Origin: Nymphaea colorata
Lineage: Eukaryota; Streptophyta; Magnoliopsida; Nymphaeales; Nymphaeaceae
Length of the DNA: 64,000 bases
Reading direction: 5' to 3'
NCBI RefSeq assembly: GCF_008831285.2
Contig: NC_045140.1
Location: 27,794,131 to 27,858,130, forward strand
Below the pieces are notes generated by a model. The model made no database searches and was not told the DNA's origin. It worked only from the letters and a program-made list of their open reading frames with translations. Positions 50,090 to 61,788 of this stretch are shown here, in pieces. A program made the position numbers and the translations under genes. Numbering within the stretch: the stretch's first letter is position 1; each line of letters starts with the position of its first letter.

Positions 50090-52592
50090 ATAAAAAATAA
50101 TTATCAAACATTGTTGGAGAGCTCTTGTTAAGAGTTCTTTGGTCGACATCATACTGAAAGCTTTCCAAAGCATCCTGCTTCTAGTGTTGTATTAAGATTT
50201 GTGATGGGGAGTTCGGCACCCCTCATGAAAAATGCCTAGCTCCGCCCCTTGTATTATCAGCAGAAAAACTATAAAATTCAATGTCTAAAAATTTTAAATC
50301 AAAGTGTTGGCGAATGCCATTGAACCAACAAGAAAATGAAGATTCACGAGCCAATACTATTGTTGCTTTGTATCTATTAATTAATTTAAAATAAACTGTT
50401 ATAACTTAGGATTTTTTCCTGTGATTGATGTTACACATAACCGTTGATAACGATGTTTAAACCACTAGTCGGAGCCAGAAATTTTTTCTGGTAGGGGCGC
50501 TCATTTAATGTCATTAATTTGGGGCTCATATATATATATATATATATATAAACAATCAAATTTATCAAAACATTACAGAATATTAAACTACCTTTATGAG
50601 GCCGGTGCGGGCACAATGTTACTGTGCCACTGCTCTAACACGTTCTTTTAGCTCCGCCACTGGTCTAAACACGTTCTTTTAGTGCTTTTGAGTTAGAAAA
50701 TGAGCCGGATTTGTTTCAATTTGGCTGATTTTATGAACCTTTTCAAAAGATTGTTAATTCAGCTAAGAAAAATCCAATTTGAATAGCGTTTGTTTACTGA
50801 ATAAATTAAGTCCAAGGTAACCTTTAAATATCCCTTGCTGCAGCAGCGAGCTTGAATGATCTGTTTGTAATACAAGACTTTGCAGTTTATGCTCCTCGAA
50901 TACCAAAAAACCAAAAAAATTGAAAATTGTCAAAAGCACTCACTCTCTTTCTCTCTCCCCCGCGCCCCTTTGTGTGTGTGTGTCTGCATGCATGCATTTG
51001 TTTGTATATGAGGATTCTATCGGACAATAGACGTTGTTGGATGACTAAAAATTTAAAGTCTTTTACCAAAACTACCATAAATCTTTGGAAAAAGCATTAT
51101 AAACTTTCATTGTACTATAAATCGTGATTAATGTTCTTGTGTGTATGTGTGTGTATAGAGAGAGAGAAAGAGAGAAAAGTCGGTGAAAATAGACACTTAG
51201 GTCATGGATACAAACCTGGGGCATTGCTTTTTTTTGTTCAAAAAGTATTTCAAATACAATATAACCATCTTAATATATTTTATAAAGACTATTTTGATAT
51301 AAAACATGTTTTGATGCAAATTGTTCTAATGAAAAGTGTTGATGTTTTTATTACCATGCCACGGGAGCCTTGCATTTTCTCTTGTTATAAAAACACCACC
51401 ATTAAAGTCTAACAAATATTCAACTTAATATATGTTTTGCGTCAACACATTTTTAAGATCGTATCACTAAGGTTAAATTAAAAAAAAAACACACACACAC
51501 TTTAATAATATATCATGATTTAGAAAAAAAAAAAAAAAAGTAAAGGAAGACACTATGCTGCTGTCAATTAGAAGTTATCCCACCTGTCCATCTAGTTGAA
51601 ACTTAAAACCACTTTCAAGTTAAAAAGGGTCAAGAGTTGAAGATCATAGGAGTTCACCTAACTAAAGGAAGAAGAAGAAGAAAAAAAAGAAAAAGAAAAG
51701 GACGGCACTGAACTATTTGTTACACATTAAACTATACCGAAAACCGAAAAACAGAGCCTCCATTTACATTAAGAACATTTTGAATAAGGGCGAACAAGGA
51801 ACCAAGGCCCCCCTCCCTACCCTTTCCCTCATAGCAATGACCGGCCACTAGCCGGAGTCGGTGCATCATACCCTTCAAGGCTACCTCTTAAATATCTCTT
51901 CGACACTGCCCCCCATGACTTTGACAAGCTTTTGCATACAATAGTTTAATACAACCTTCAGCAGATGCATCTTTTCATTTAGGGGAAAAGGTAAAACCCA
52001 AAGGTCATTTTTTGAAGCCTAAGAAGTGCAATATTCATTAATGAAGCCGGTGCTAGAGAGTCCAACCTGGTGCCCAATGGATTGGACCCGCACAGAGCTG
52101 CTAGTTGGGCTCCGACCGGTTTGATTGTTATTGGAAATGGGCGCATGCGGTGCACATGAGAGGGGGCCAATAGGGTTCAGGCGGCCGCCATGACCTGGTC
52201 CTCCGAGCCTCTGTCAAGCTGTTGGTTGGGTAGGTCGAACAATGGCCGGGCCCCTCCCCCCGCAGTTTGTTGGGGGTAGGTTAAACCACGGTAGGGGCTC
52301 TCCCATGGCATCAGGACAGCTGAAGGTGGGCCTCTCTCTCTGTGTTTCTGAAAGTTGCCATTTGGGAGGGAGTGAGAGGGAGAGTTTATTTAGCTGGCAG
52401 ATGGGCACCGGCTCTGCCCAAGAGGAGGATCTGCAGCGCCGAGCATTGTGCCATCATCTCGTGAACGTAGCAAGAAATCACTGGACTCGAGAAAGTCTAC
52501 TGCTCCCCCTCCCCACTGCCTCCTCTCTGTTTCCTTATTTGTTCCATTGATTCGATCCTGTCTGTCTGCTGCCAACCAAGGGTGGTGCCACC

Positions 52593-55195
52593 ATGACTAA
52601 GAGCTCGCCCCAACAGCAGGAGTATCAGAACCACCTGGGCGGCAGCAATCCAGGTGTGAAGCCCAAGAGAACCAGGAAGACTGTCCCGAGGGATTCCCCT
52701 CCTCAGAGGAGCTCCGTTTTCCGAGGAGTGACCAGGTGTTTGAAGCTTCTTCCAGCCTTGGAAACTCTTTGGTTTCTTGGTTTTCGTGGAATTGACAGGA
52801 AACGCTGTTTTCGGCTCCTTCTTGTCTGTGCGGGTGCAGTTGCAGACGGATTGCATTGATTGTGAAGCAGAGATTGTTTAACCAGTGATGCTTCATTGTA
52901 ACATAAGAGTAGCGATATGTGTATTAAGTACAGTTTCGCATCTTCTGCATTCCAAAAATGCGATGCCTGTCTTCTTATGCCTGCCTTTTGCCTAAGCAGC
53001 ATTGTTCATGTCCTCTGTTTAGTGAACTTTCTGTTTATCGTGATTGTTAATTAGTTCATTTCTACACAGTAGAATTTGAGCCACAGATTTCTGATCAAGG
53101 GTACCAACCTGATGATCTTTCTTTTTCTTAAACATTGGAATGTGAACTGGGTCTGAGTCTGGAATCTGCATGTTCAGGCACCGCTGGACCGGCCGTTACG
53201 AAGCACATCTCTGGGACAGGAACTGTTGGAACGAGTCTCAGAACAAGAAAGGACGGCAAGGTTTGTGTGAAGAGCTTCACCGGCTTCTTCTGCTTCTGTC
53301 TTTCCTTTTCCATTCAATTGGTCACATACTTCTTAGACTTTTCTTGCTTGTACCTCAACTTGCTCTGCAACTAATTTCTTTTCTGACATCTCTTTTTCTG
53401 GACTGTCCATGAAAATTTTAACCGGCGGTGCAGTTTACCTTGGTGAGTGCTGTCCTGCAACTTCTCAATTTTAAATTTATTGAGTTGGTAATTGTTGGTG
53501 GCCATGTGGGTATGAAATTTCTTGGTGGAGGAAAACTAAAATTGAGAGTGGTCACAGGCGCATATGATGATGAAGAAGCTGCAGCACGTGCCTATGATCT
53601 TGCAGCATTAAAGTACTGGGGAAATGGCACACAGCTTAATTTTCCTGTCAGTATTATTGGGGATACCCTCTTCAAAACTATCTGTTCTTTCACTGTAAAT
53701 ATAAAAGGCCTAGTCCTGATCTTGGTTTCCTCTTCGTGTTAGATATCTACTTACAGTGATGAGCTTAAGGAGATGGAAGGTCTGTCAAGGGAAGAGTATA
53801 TTGGATCATTGAGAAGGTAAAAGTTGCTCGCGTATTTTGAAGAAATTAGCTCCGTTGGCAAATTTGTTGAATTAATTAAAGCTACCAAAACAGGAAAAGC
53901 AGCGGCTTCTCCAGAGGTGTATCGAAATACCGAGGAGTTGCAAGGTAAGGATAGACATCTCCAACTCAATGATCAACTCTGAATCTTTTGTTTATTTCCT
54001 AACTGTAATGGGATCTTCCAAATTTCAAATAAGATTTCCATTAAAAAAAATCCTCGGTTTTTCACTTTTCCTGCCATTAGTTGGACTGCAAACCTTTAAG
54101 AAAATGATGGATTATAAATAGAACTGAAACTTGAGATATATACATGTATATTTGGTCTTGGTGGTTGGCTTTTAGCACATGCAACTGTCAACCTCAGAGA
54201 TGAATCACAGTCGGCAATTAAGTTGAGTCATGGAAGTTCAGTTTCCCTGCAATTTCCTAGGTCTCTGCCTTATGTCATTAATTATGCAGGCACCACCACA
54301 ATGGGCGATGGGAGGCGCGAATTGGCCGAGTACTTGGTAACAAATACCTGTATTTAGGAACATATGGTATCCTTCTTAACTCTCACCTAAAAGTTCCCCA
54401 ACCTCCCAAACCATCCAACCACATCTTTCATCCCTTAAATTCCTCACCAAATGCTTTGTATGTGCACCAACTGTAGAATTTATTGAACGGTATTTTTTTG
54501 TTACTATTATTGCTGTCCTCATCAATTGTCTTCATCGTTTTCTCTTCTTTTACTGGTCAGCGACCCAGGAAGAGGCGGCAACCGCCTACGACATGGCGGC
54601 CATTGAATATCGAGGCGTAAACGCCGTCACCAACTTCGATCTGAGTCGATATATGAAATGGATCAAGCCGAGTGATGCTGCTTCCGGTTGCACCAGCAGC
54701 AATACTACCGCAGATGAAAACAGCAGTGCCATCAACAGTAACTTGATCAGCATCAGCAGCACAAACAGCAGTCCTGAAACTGAGTCTAGCATGCAATTAC
54801 CACCAACTGAGCTGCCATCGAGTACCATTGAAGACTCGATCTCTGGCTTCCAGCAGCAGCAGCCTTACCACAACCACCACCTTCCGCAGCCGCAAACTAA
54901 CACAGATGCTGCTTCTACAATCGGCCTTCTTCTGCAATCATCAACTCTCAAAGAAATGATTCAGAGGAGCTCGGCCGACCTCAGGGAGACGCCGCCTGAA
55001 TCTGATGAACTTGGGGCATATAATTTCCTGGAAGATATTCATACTTATTTTGAGTATCAGGATTATTGTAGCTATAGCAATGGATTCGGTGACGTCGACA
55101 GGATTTTTGGAGATTTGAGCAGTGTTGAATACCCGGACGAGTATAGTCCCTTTGCAGAGTCTCTGTTTTCCTTTGAACATGGCATTTATCCATGA
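52593..55195 (+). CDS. AP2-type transcription factor with two AP2 domains, WRI3/WRI4-like
   Basis: Eight exons, 52593-52735, 53178-53260, 53434-53442, 53558-53646, 53743-53816, 53894-53944, 54290-54366 and 54561-55195, join into 386 residues. Domain 1 runs from [20 protein letters not shown] through [20 protein letters not shown]. The linker [20 protein letters not shown] leads into domain 2, [20 protein letters not shown] and [20 protein letters not shown]. Exon 3 is only 9 nt (TTTACCTTG) and encodes the VYL junction of domain 1, a hallmark of this family. The N-terminus has a basic [11 protein letters not shown] stretch, a likely nuclear signal. The tail is Ser/Asn/Gln-rich, and its [10 protein letters not shown] block resembles the C-terminal DIQTYF block that I recall from Arabidopsis WRI3. 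WRI3/WRI4 activate fatty-acid synthesis genes feeding cutin and wax; that role is inferred here. The ATG sits in the strong context GCCACCATGA. Confidence 0.93.
53434..53442 (+). other. 9-nt micro-exon (exon 3 of the AP2 gene)
   Basis: TTTACCTTG is bracketed by ...GTGCAG before and GTGAGT after. With phase 1 on both sides it encodes Val-Tyr-Leu and starts the next Gly. It is needed to join GRQ and GAYDDEE in AP2 domain 1. Confidence 0.93.
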
Positions 55196-57898
55196 GAGGC
55201 CAAAGAGAGCTTTTCTTTATCATCATGCATGAGAAAAAAGATCAGACAAAAAACAAATGTATGGGGAATCTGGGGCCATTAATTGGTTATTGTTTGATGA
55301 AATAAGAAAGAAAAAAAAAGGAAAATAGTTTGGTATTAATTTAGATTTGGGTTGCATCGATTCAACTTTGCTACCACGATGCATGGCTTAAGAAGAATCA
55401 AGTGCTAATGGAAGCAATTGCAGAAGCCCGTACAGATCTGATGTAGCACTTTGAGATTGACTCTTGCAATTGCTGCTTTTTATTTTTATCTTTCTTGTGT
55501 TTATGCACTTGATAACAATTGAAGGAAGAAAAGCGGCTTGAATTAAGAAGATGACGGTCGAACTCGAGACATTTACGGCAAACAGAGAAGCGAGAATTCT
55601 TCTTCAACTAGAAACGATTTATGTTTCTTTAAAATTGGTAAAGCAATTGAACTGGTGGATTGCCTTCGTGCATCTTTTGAACGCATTTCTAATGAATGAT
55701 ATTGTAAAGGGAAAATTAGGCCCTTTCTCCTAAAGTATTCGATTGTTTTTTTCTTATCAGAGAAAGAAGAGGCTGGTTAATGGCAGACCTCTTAGCAGAT
55801 TAACCATCTGTTCGGGCCGGCGATTTTTTTGTTGGTGGGCATCATTCGAATTGTCGTAGTTACTGATTTACTGGCTGATGGTATGACTGATAACCCATAA
55901 ATTCAATGTGCAAATCCTTACAGGTGAATCCACTCATTTCATGCAGTAAAGCCTTTTGGGAAGAATCAGGTCCTTTAATAAACTTAAAATCAAATTCCTT
56001 TTTTATGGAAACAATTTAAAGAGAAAAATTCAAACCTAGACTTAAAATCTCTCTTTTTCCTTTTTTACTCATTTTTCTACAAGTTATCCTACATTTGGAT
56101 GTAACCTTTACACCCAAAACACATTTTAACTATAAAATAATATATTGTAGGATTTTAAAATCAATTGTCTGGTTTCTTTCCTTCAAAAATGCAGCTTATG
56201 TGTCCGAAAAAACATGAATCTTTATATAGATCATGTGTTCTTAGAATCACATCAAAATGAGAGTCCCAAGTTTAAGACTACCCACAAACTCTCTCTCTCA
56301 TCTATTTAGGATAGAAATTCTAATTACTTCCGCGATTACAATTTACAACATAGTGAAACGAGAAACCTTATGATTTTGTTTTCATGATCACTTTCATCAC
56401 CCAGAAGCTTCTGATGGATTAGAAAATACAGTACTTAAACCTTCATCAAACTGCAAATAAATTATGATGTGAGGATCTGAGAAAGCCAGAGACCTGGAAA
56501 GGCACTTGTAGTGAATAATGCCTAGAAATTAGTATTCTTTTGCCTATGGGTTTAATTTGACTTGTGCAAACCTAATCATGCATAGAATCTCAAGGTAAGA
56601 AGACAAGCCCCGAGATTTTATGCATCAAGCAAGCGACTAAAGGGGTGTTTGATTACTCTGGATTTGAAATTCATGCTTCTAATGTGGATTGAATGACATG
56701 CTTTCGCTTACATGTGTAAAAGGTTCACGATGAAATCTATGGCTTATCAAACTAAGAATTCTAGGTCACACCTAAGTTCCATACATAAGATCCTTATTTT
56801 ATGTTTTTGCACTGAAAAAAATTCAGATTGAAGATCAAGGAGGGGGAGGGTCTGATCTTAAATCCACGGTTCTCAAATCCCGAGGATCTCAAATCAAATG
56901 CTATCAAACATTCCCCTAAGTCTTCGACCCGGACTTGTGGAATGGACACATTTATTGGACAACAACTCATGTGAGCGCTTTCGGTGTAACATCAAACAGG
57001 AAATAAGTAAGCTGTTTTCACGTCGTGCACTAAATGAAAGCCAGAATAACAAATTCTGAACTGCATTAATGTGGCATGGTCTCACATATAGAGGCACCCG
57101 CCTGCCATGGTAACTGGCATCATTTGCTAGATCTATATTATTCAAATTTTTTTATGCCTCCCCTTATTTTTTCAGTTTCCAACTTAAGCATAACTCTCTT
57201 GGGGCACTTGTCAAGAGGGTTCTCTGCATTTATCTGCAAGACATATATAAAGCAGTCATCTTCCCCTAACTTTCACAAAAGGAAGATTTCTTGGAACCGG
57301 TTTCCTCATTGTCTGTGATAAAATGTACATAAGATCTTTTTTTTGGGCATTCATTGCTGAGGGACATGCATGAAAGCTACAGTTGCGTCGCCTCTTCAAT
57401 TACTTGCAAAACGAATAGACATTAGAACCCTTTTTGGCTCTTTCAGTTGTATAAATTTGGTAAATTGCAAAGAAATGATATGATTTATCAGTGTATACAA
57501 TGCCATTTTAAAAGTTAATTATTAGGACAAATTTGGTTAGTATAAAGTTAAAATGAGATTTAAGCTAAGCACATTTACATTTGGAGGCACACATAACACA
57601 TACAGTCATGCAACAACCCCATATGAGAGGACTCGTGAATAAAAATCTTGAAAGGAGAACAAGGAAGTTGTCAAGTTTCCGATCGACTGCGTTTTTCTCA
57701 TTTATCGATCTTACGTATTCGAGTATGTTCACCATTGATTAAGCCTAAATCTGATGTAAATCCAAAACCAAGTAGAATCATGCATTGCTGAAGTTTTGTC
57801 TCAGCTAATGCACCCATCTTTGGGAAACCAGATGCAGAATACAACAGCAAGGTCACAACTTTTCCATTAATTAAGATGATTTGATAATCTACAAATAT

Positions 57899-58152
57899 AC
57901 ACTTGCAATGCAGGTCTTTGAAAATTAGATAGTCGTTAACTTTTGGGTTTACTTCTTTTGTAATCATGTGTTCTATAGATGGTAGAGTTAGATCAGTACA
58001 CTTAAATCTTCATATTCAATAATGCATAATTATCGAATATGAACATTTAAGTGTATTGATCTTAACTATATTATCTATAGAACATATGATTACAGAAGAA
58101 GTAAACCCAAAAGTTAACATCTAATTTTCAAGGACCTGCATTGCAAGAATGT
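57899..58152. repeat. Near-perfect fold-back (long inverted repeat), arms about 120 bp
   Basis: The left arm (about 57899-58020) and the right arm (about 58031-58152) are reverse complements with only scattered mismatches and a loop of about 10 bp. Matching blocks include acttgcaatgcaggtc and gacctgcattgcaag, gttaacttttgggtttactt and aagtaaacccaaaagttaac, and tgttctatagat and atctatagaaca. An AT microsatellite abuts the right arm. Confidence 0.9.
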
Positions 58153-59344
58153 GTGTTATATATATATATATATATATTTGCCAGTTCAAGATCTAGACAT
58201 GTACGTAGGTAGTGGATTGGCGCAGGAATTTTCAGGTTGGAAAGGGTCAGGCATTCAACATATGACGTGCACGTCTTCATATATGCCGTAATTAGGTAAG
58301 AGACCACCAAACCCATGCTTGCCTAGCGACGAGAGAGAAACGTGTGGTCATTTTTAAGTTGTTTCTTTTACTCACGGAATGCTTCTTGCTTTAAAAATGA
58401 AGAACTTGTTTGTGACTGGTGAGAGAGAGAGAAACCGAGATAGAAAGTAATGACAAACAATACAAGTGCTATATATATATTTCCTAACAGAATAAGATCA
58501 ATGACATTAGCTAGTGTAGGCATAGCTATGAATAAATGACCACTGATGGGCCTTGCAAGCATAGGGTAATAAGAATATTAATGTTGTTTTGGAGAACCCA
58601 TTCCCAGAGGCGGAGATACGTAGGGTCTTCGTAGGGCATATACTCCCTGGAGTCCAATCTAAAACCTTAAGTTTACATGTTGAACTGGGGTAGACTTGGG
58701 TTCAGTTATATGAAACAATCTCGCGAGACTTGGGTCATTGCTTCAATGTCAATTGAAAATTTGTTAACTATATATTTAATGTTTTATGATAAAAATTTCT
58801 GGCTTCACCCATGTCCGTTCCCCAAATATATGTTTTGGGAATTCCATGTTTTCGTTCAAAGAAATATTATATGATCATATTCAGCTTTGTTTGTTGGATC
58901 CATAAGCATCACTAATAGCGTCAAGGTTTCTGAAGTGAGAACATGGAATTTTTGAATCATCTGGTCTAAGAATATTGAATACAATCTTCTTATTTTTTTT
59001 ATCAGACACCCTCCGTAATTTCGGATGGTAAGAGGCGATTGTAAGGTGAAAAACTTCTGGAATCAATCCCTTCCCTACCACTCCCAGTCACAGCTTTCCC
59101 ATGATGTTATCCTCACGGCGGTCAGCTCACAGCAAAAATTTACTGAATTTCTTCACAAGAAGACTACCCATTAAATGGTTTAACATTGCTTAAAAGTTTT
59201 CGATTCCAAAAATCTAGGAAACTGTATGAATTTGTCTGAAGGAATGAGGTAATCTTCAGATGACTTCTTCTGCAGAAGTTGAGTGTTTGGTCTTGGAGAC
59301 TTTAATAACGTCGTAGAGATCTCACTGCCTAATACCGACGTAGC

Positions 59345-59460
59345 TTTGGAGTTTGGACCCTGAAGACATGAGATGTGCTTTGGAGTTTGGACCCTGAAGA
59401 CATGAGATGTGCTTTGGTTTTTGCTCCCTGAAGACATGAGATGTGCTTTGGTTTTTGCTC
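59345..59460. repeat. 34-bp tandem repeat, about 3.4 copies
   Basis: Units at 59345-59378, 59379-59412 and 59413-59446 plus a partial unit at 59447-59460 share ctgaagacatgagatgtgct. Units 1 and 2 are identical. Unit 3 and the partial unit share a variant start (tttggtttttgctc). The 34-bp period is not a multiple of three. Confidence 0.95.
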
Positions 59461-60894
59461 GGGTTGTGGGCTTAGTCACCTAAACATTAATGACAAAAAG
59501 GGAAATCTCTATTTGCCATACTTGAATGGCTCACTAATCTTTAATCCTTATACCTAAAATATGACCTTTTATTACTTCCATTGAATTTTTTTCATGTCAA
59601 CGTTCCATCATAACTGCTAAATACGCTTCAACTCTCGAATTAAAATATCTTATGTTCATCAAATTAAGTTACCCTAATATTTTTTGCAACTATTTGAAGA
59701 AGCACTTTGAAGACCCACTTCTGCCGAGACAGCAAACGTTATTGAGAAGTTTAAACTTTGAGAATTCCTACAAAAAGCATTGATGGGTTGGGTATCATAA
59801 AAATTTAAAAAAAAAAAATGGGACAACTTTTAAGGGTAAAGGCCAAAGATTAGCTATAAAATAAGCTTTCCTCTAGAAAAGCAAAAACAAACAAGGGGTT
59901 GTAGGCCAACATGAGGTTTCTTTATAGGACATCCACCTCTTTTATGAAGAAAATTTTTGTTTATTATATAAGAAAAGACATGGAACTCTTGGTGCAATTA
60001 TGGAATCTGGTTGGTCATAGTTGGCTTTAAGCAATACAAGCATGAAGCAAGGCCGAAGCAGACTATATATATATATATATATACACACGAACTGTAATAT
60101 ATATTTTTTTATGATATAAAATGGGATCATACCGACGCGTTTCGCAAACTTGTATTTGCTAATCTTAATTTTTAAATTAACTTTTCTATCAAGATTAAAA
60201 GGTATATTTACTATCATTATTATTATAATATCTGCATGTTGGTTGATGAAGTGTCATATTTTATTGACTGATCCTGACGTTCTAAATGCTATTGCAGTGT
60301 CCGATGCTTGGTTACACTATTAAGAGATCCATGTAAAGAGCCCTGAAATGTTCCCGTTGGGAAAAACAAAAGCAAGATGAAGCAAACAGAAAGCGAAACG
60401 ATACCAACTCGTTGATAAAGTATGTTCCTGGTTACAGAAAGATTCGCCAACCATCTCAGCATTTTCTTTGTAAAAGCCACCGGAGATGAGGCAAAACTAA
60501 CCGATGCCTGTGAACAATGGTGGTCTAAAGTCTCCGAGTTGGCACAAATTATAGGACTTAGTTTTCGTTATAATTAGGCAAAACAATCTAATGTCTTCTC
60601 TGTCAAGCAAGAAGAAGAAGAAGCAGAATTTTCAACCATGTTGGTCCTTGGAAGAAATTTTTAATGCCAATTTGCTTGATTTCATTTCATTTCCAAATGG
60701 GTGTTCCTTTCTTTCATTACATCAATACAGAAACCTTGAATCAATGATGATATGTGGGTTTCCATGATCATCTTCCTCACATGGACTTAAGGAACTGAAG
60801 ATCGTTCTTGGGGCAGGAACCACCAGTAACAACCCAAAAGAAGAAAAAAGAAAGATGGAGGGAAAAAAAATGGAGAACAGGTGCGTTCCGGCGA

Positions 60895-61749
60895 CTAGAT
60901 GGAGGGGAGGCATGGGGTCCGGTCACGCCAGTCGAGCAGCACGAGGGACGCAGCATAGTGGGCCAAGGCTCCAGCGATGACCAGCACATGGAAGATCTGG
61001 TGGCTGTGGCCCGCGATGTCGAAAGCCCCGGGCTTCCACCTCTCCGGCACCCTGCTCACGTAGAACCCCGCCCCTGCTGCATAGAAGCAGGTCATGGCTA
61101 GCTCATAGACGGAAGTCAGCAGGCAGTGCGGCTCGTCCCAGTTCAGCCACAACGCGTGCGCCGCCGGCACCACGCCGGAGAACCCCATAGCCAAGAAGAG
61201 CGCGGCGCGGAACGGCCGGAACTGCGCCGAGGAGAAGGCAGGGGTGAGGAGGGTGAGGACCGTGAACACGCCCAGGGTGGCGATGGAGGAGAGGTAGACG
61301 AGGCGCCAGAGTGGGTGGCAGAGGAAGACGTAGTAGATGGGAGGGAAGAAGGAGGTGACGATCATGAGGGAGATGCCGGCGTAGTCGAGTCGCCAGAAGA
61401 AGAGGTTGAGCTTGTGGGAGTGGCAGGCCAGCAGGTGGGAGAGCGTGCTGCAGAGCAGACACACCATTGCCCCCACCAGGTAGACCAGCCATGGCCATCT
61501 CGGTGCTCCACCATGCTTCCTGCCGCTTTCCGGCCCTGCTTGTAGAGCATCCCTCTGAACCAGCTGCACATTGAAATAAAAATCATATTAACTTGATGAT
61601 ATCTAAAAGCCTATATGGCAATAGTAATAACAGGTCTCATTTGGAGCAGTTTTATGAGCTGTTAGTGTTACCAAGCAAGCTAGAAAAGGCACATTAAGTT
61701 CACTCATATTTGAGGGATTCAATGTTCAAATCTCATGGCGAGCATTACA

Positions 61750-61788
<39 letters not shown>

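Larger units (their letters stand above)
33428..52592. other. 19-kb gene-poor interval with repeats
   Basis: I recognise no gene here. 33428-33920 is the GA-rich leader and promoter of the VQ gene. The rest is AT-rich and rich in (AT)n, (CT)n and poly-A/T tracts, with short tandem duplications (46.57-46.79 kb, 44.64-45.10 kb) and several short interspersed elements (37.46-37.88, 39.47-39.62, 40.6-41.23, 42.08-42.28, 42.41-42.54, 43.64-43.85, 48.48-48.64, 50.46-50.66 kb). No reverse transcriptase, integrase or transposase reading frame is visible, so any elements are non-autonomous or heavily decayed. About 45,100-45,600 is less AT-rich, with short open frames on both strands that I cannot assign. 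About 52,200-52,592 is the presumed leader and promoter of the AP2 gene. Confidence 0.5.
55196..60894. other. Intergenic, AP2 gene to HHP (convergent)
   Basis: 55196 to about 55750 is the 3' flank of the AP2 gene, with several poly-A-rich stretches. The interval also holds the fold-back at 57899-58152, an interspersed-repeat segment around 58605-58815, a 34-bp tandem repeat at 59345-59460 and AT microsatellites at 58157-58177 and 60064-60083. About 60,700-60,894 is the HHP 3' flank. No gene is recognised. Confidence 0.5.

Noticed and set aside
33428-52592. Search for retrotransposon or transposase coding remnants, or a CRISPR-like array
   Set aside because: No reverse transcriptase, integrase, RNase H or transposase motif is readable. 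The short tandem repeats are microsatellites or local duplications. This is plant nuclear DNA, where CRISPR is not expected.
61126-61545. Glu/Gly-rich plus-strand frame across the HHP last exon
   Set aside because: Antisense shadow of the GC-rich HHP coding exon.
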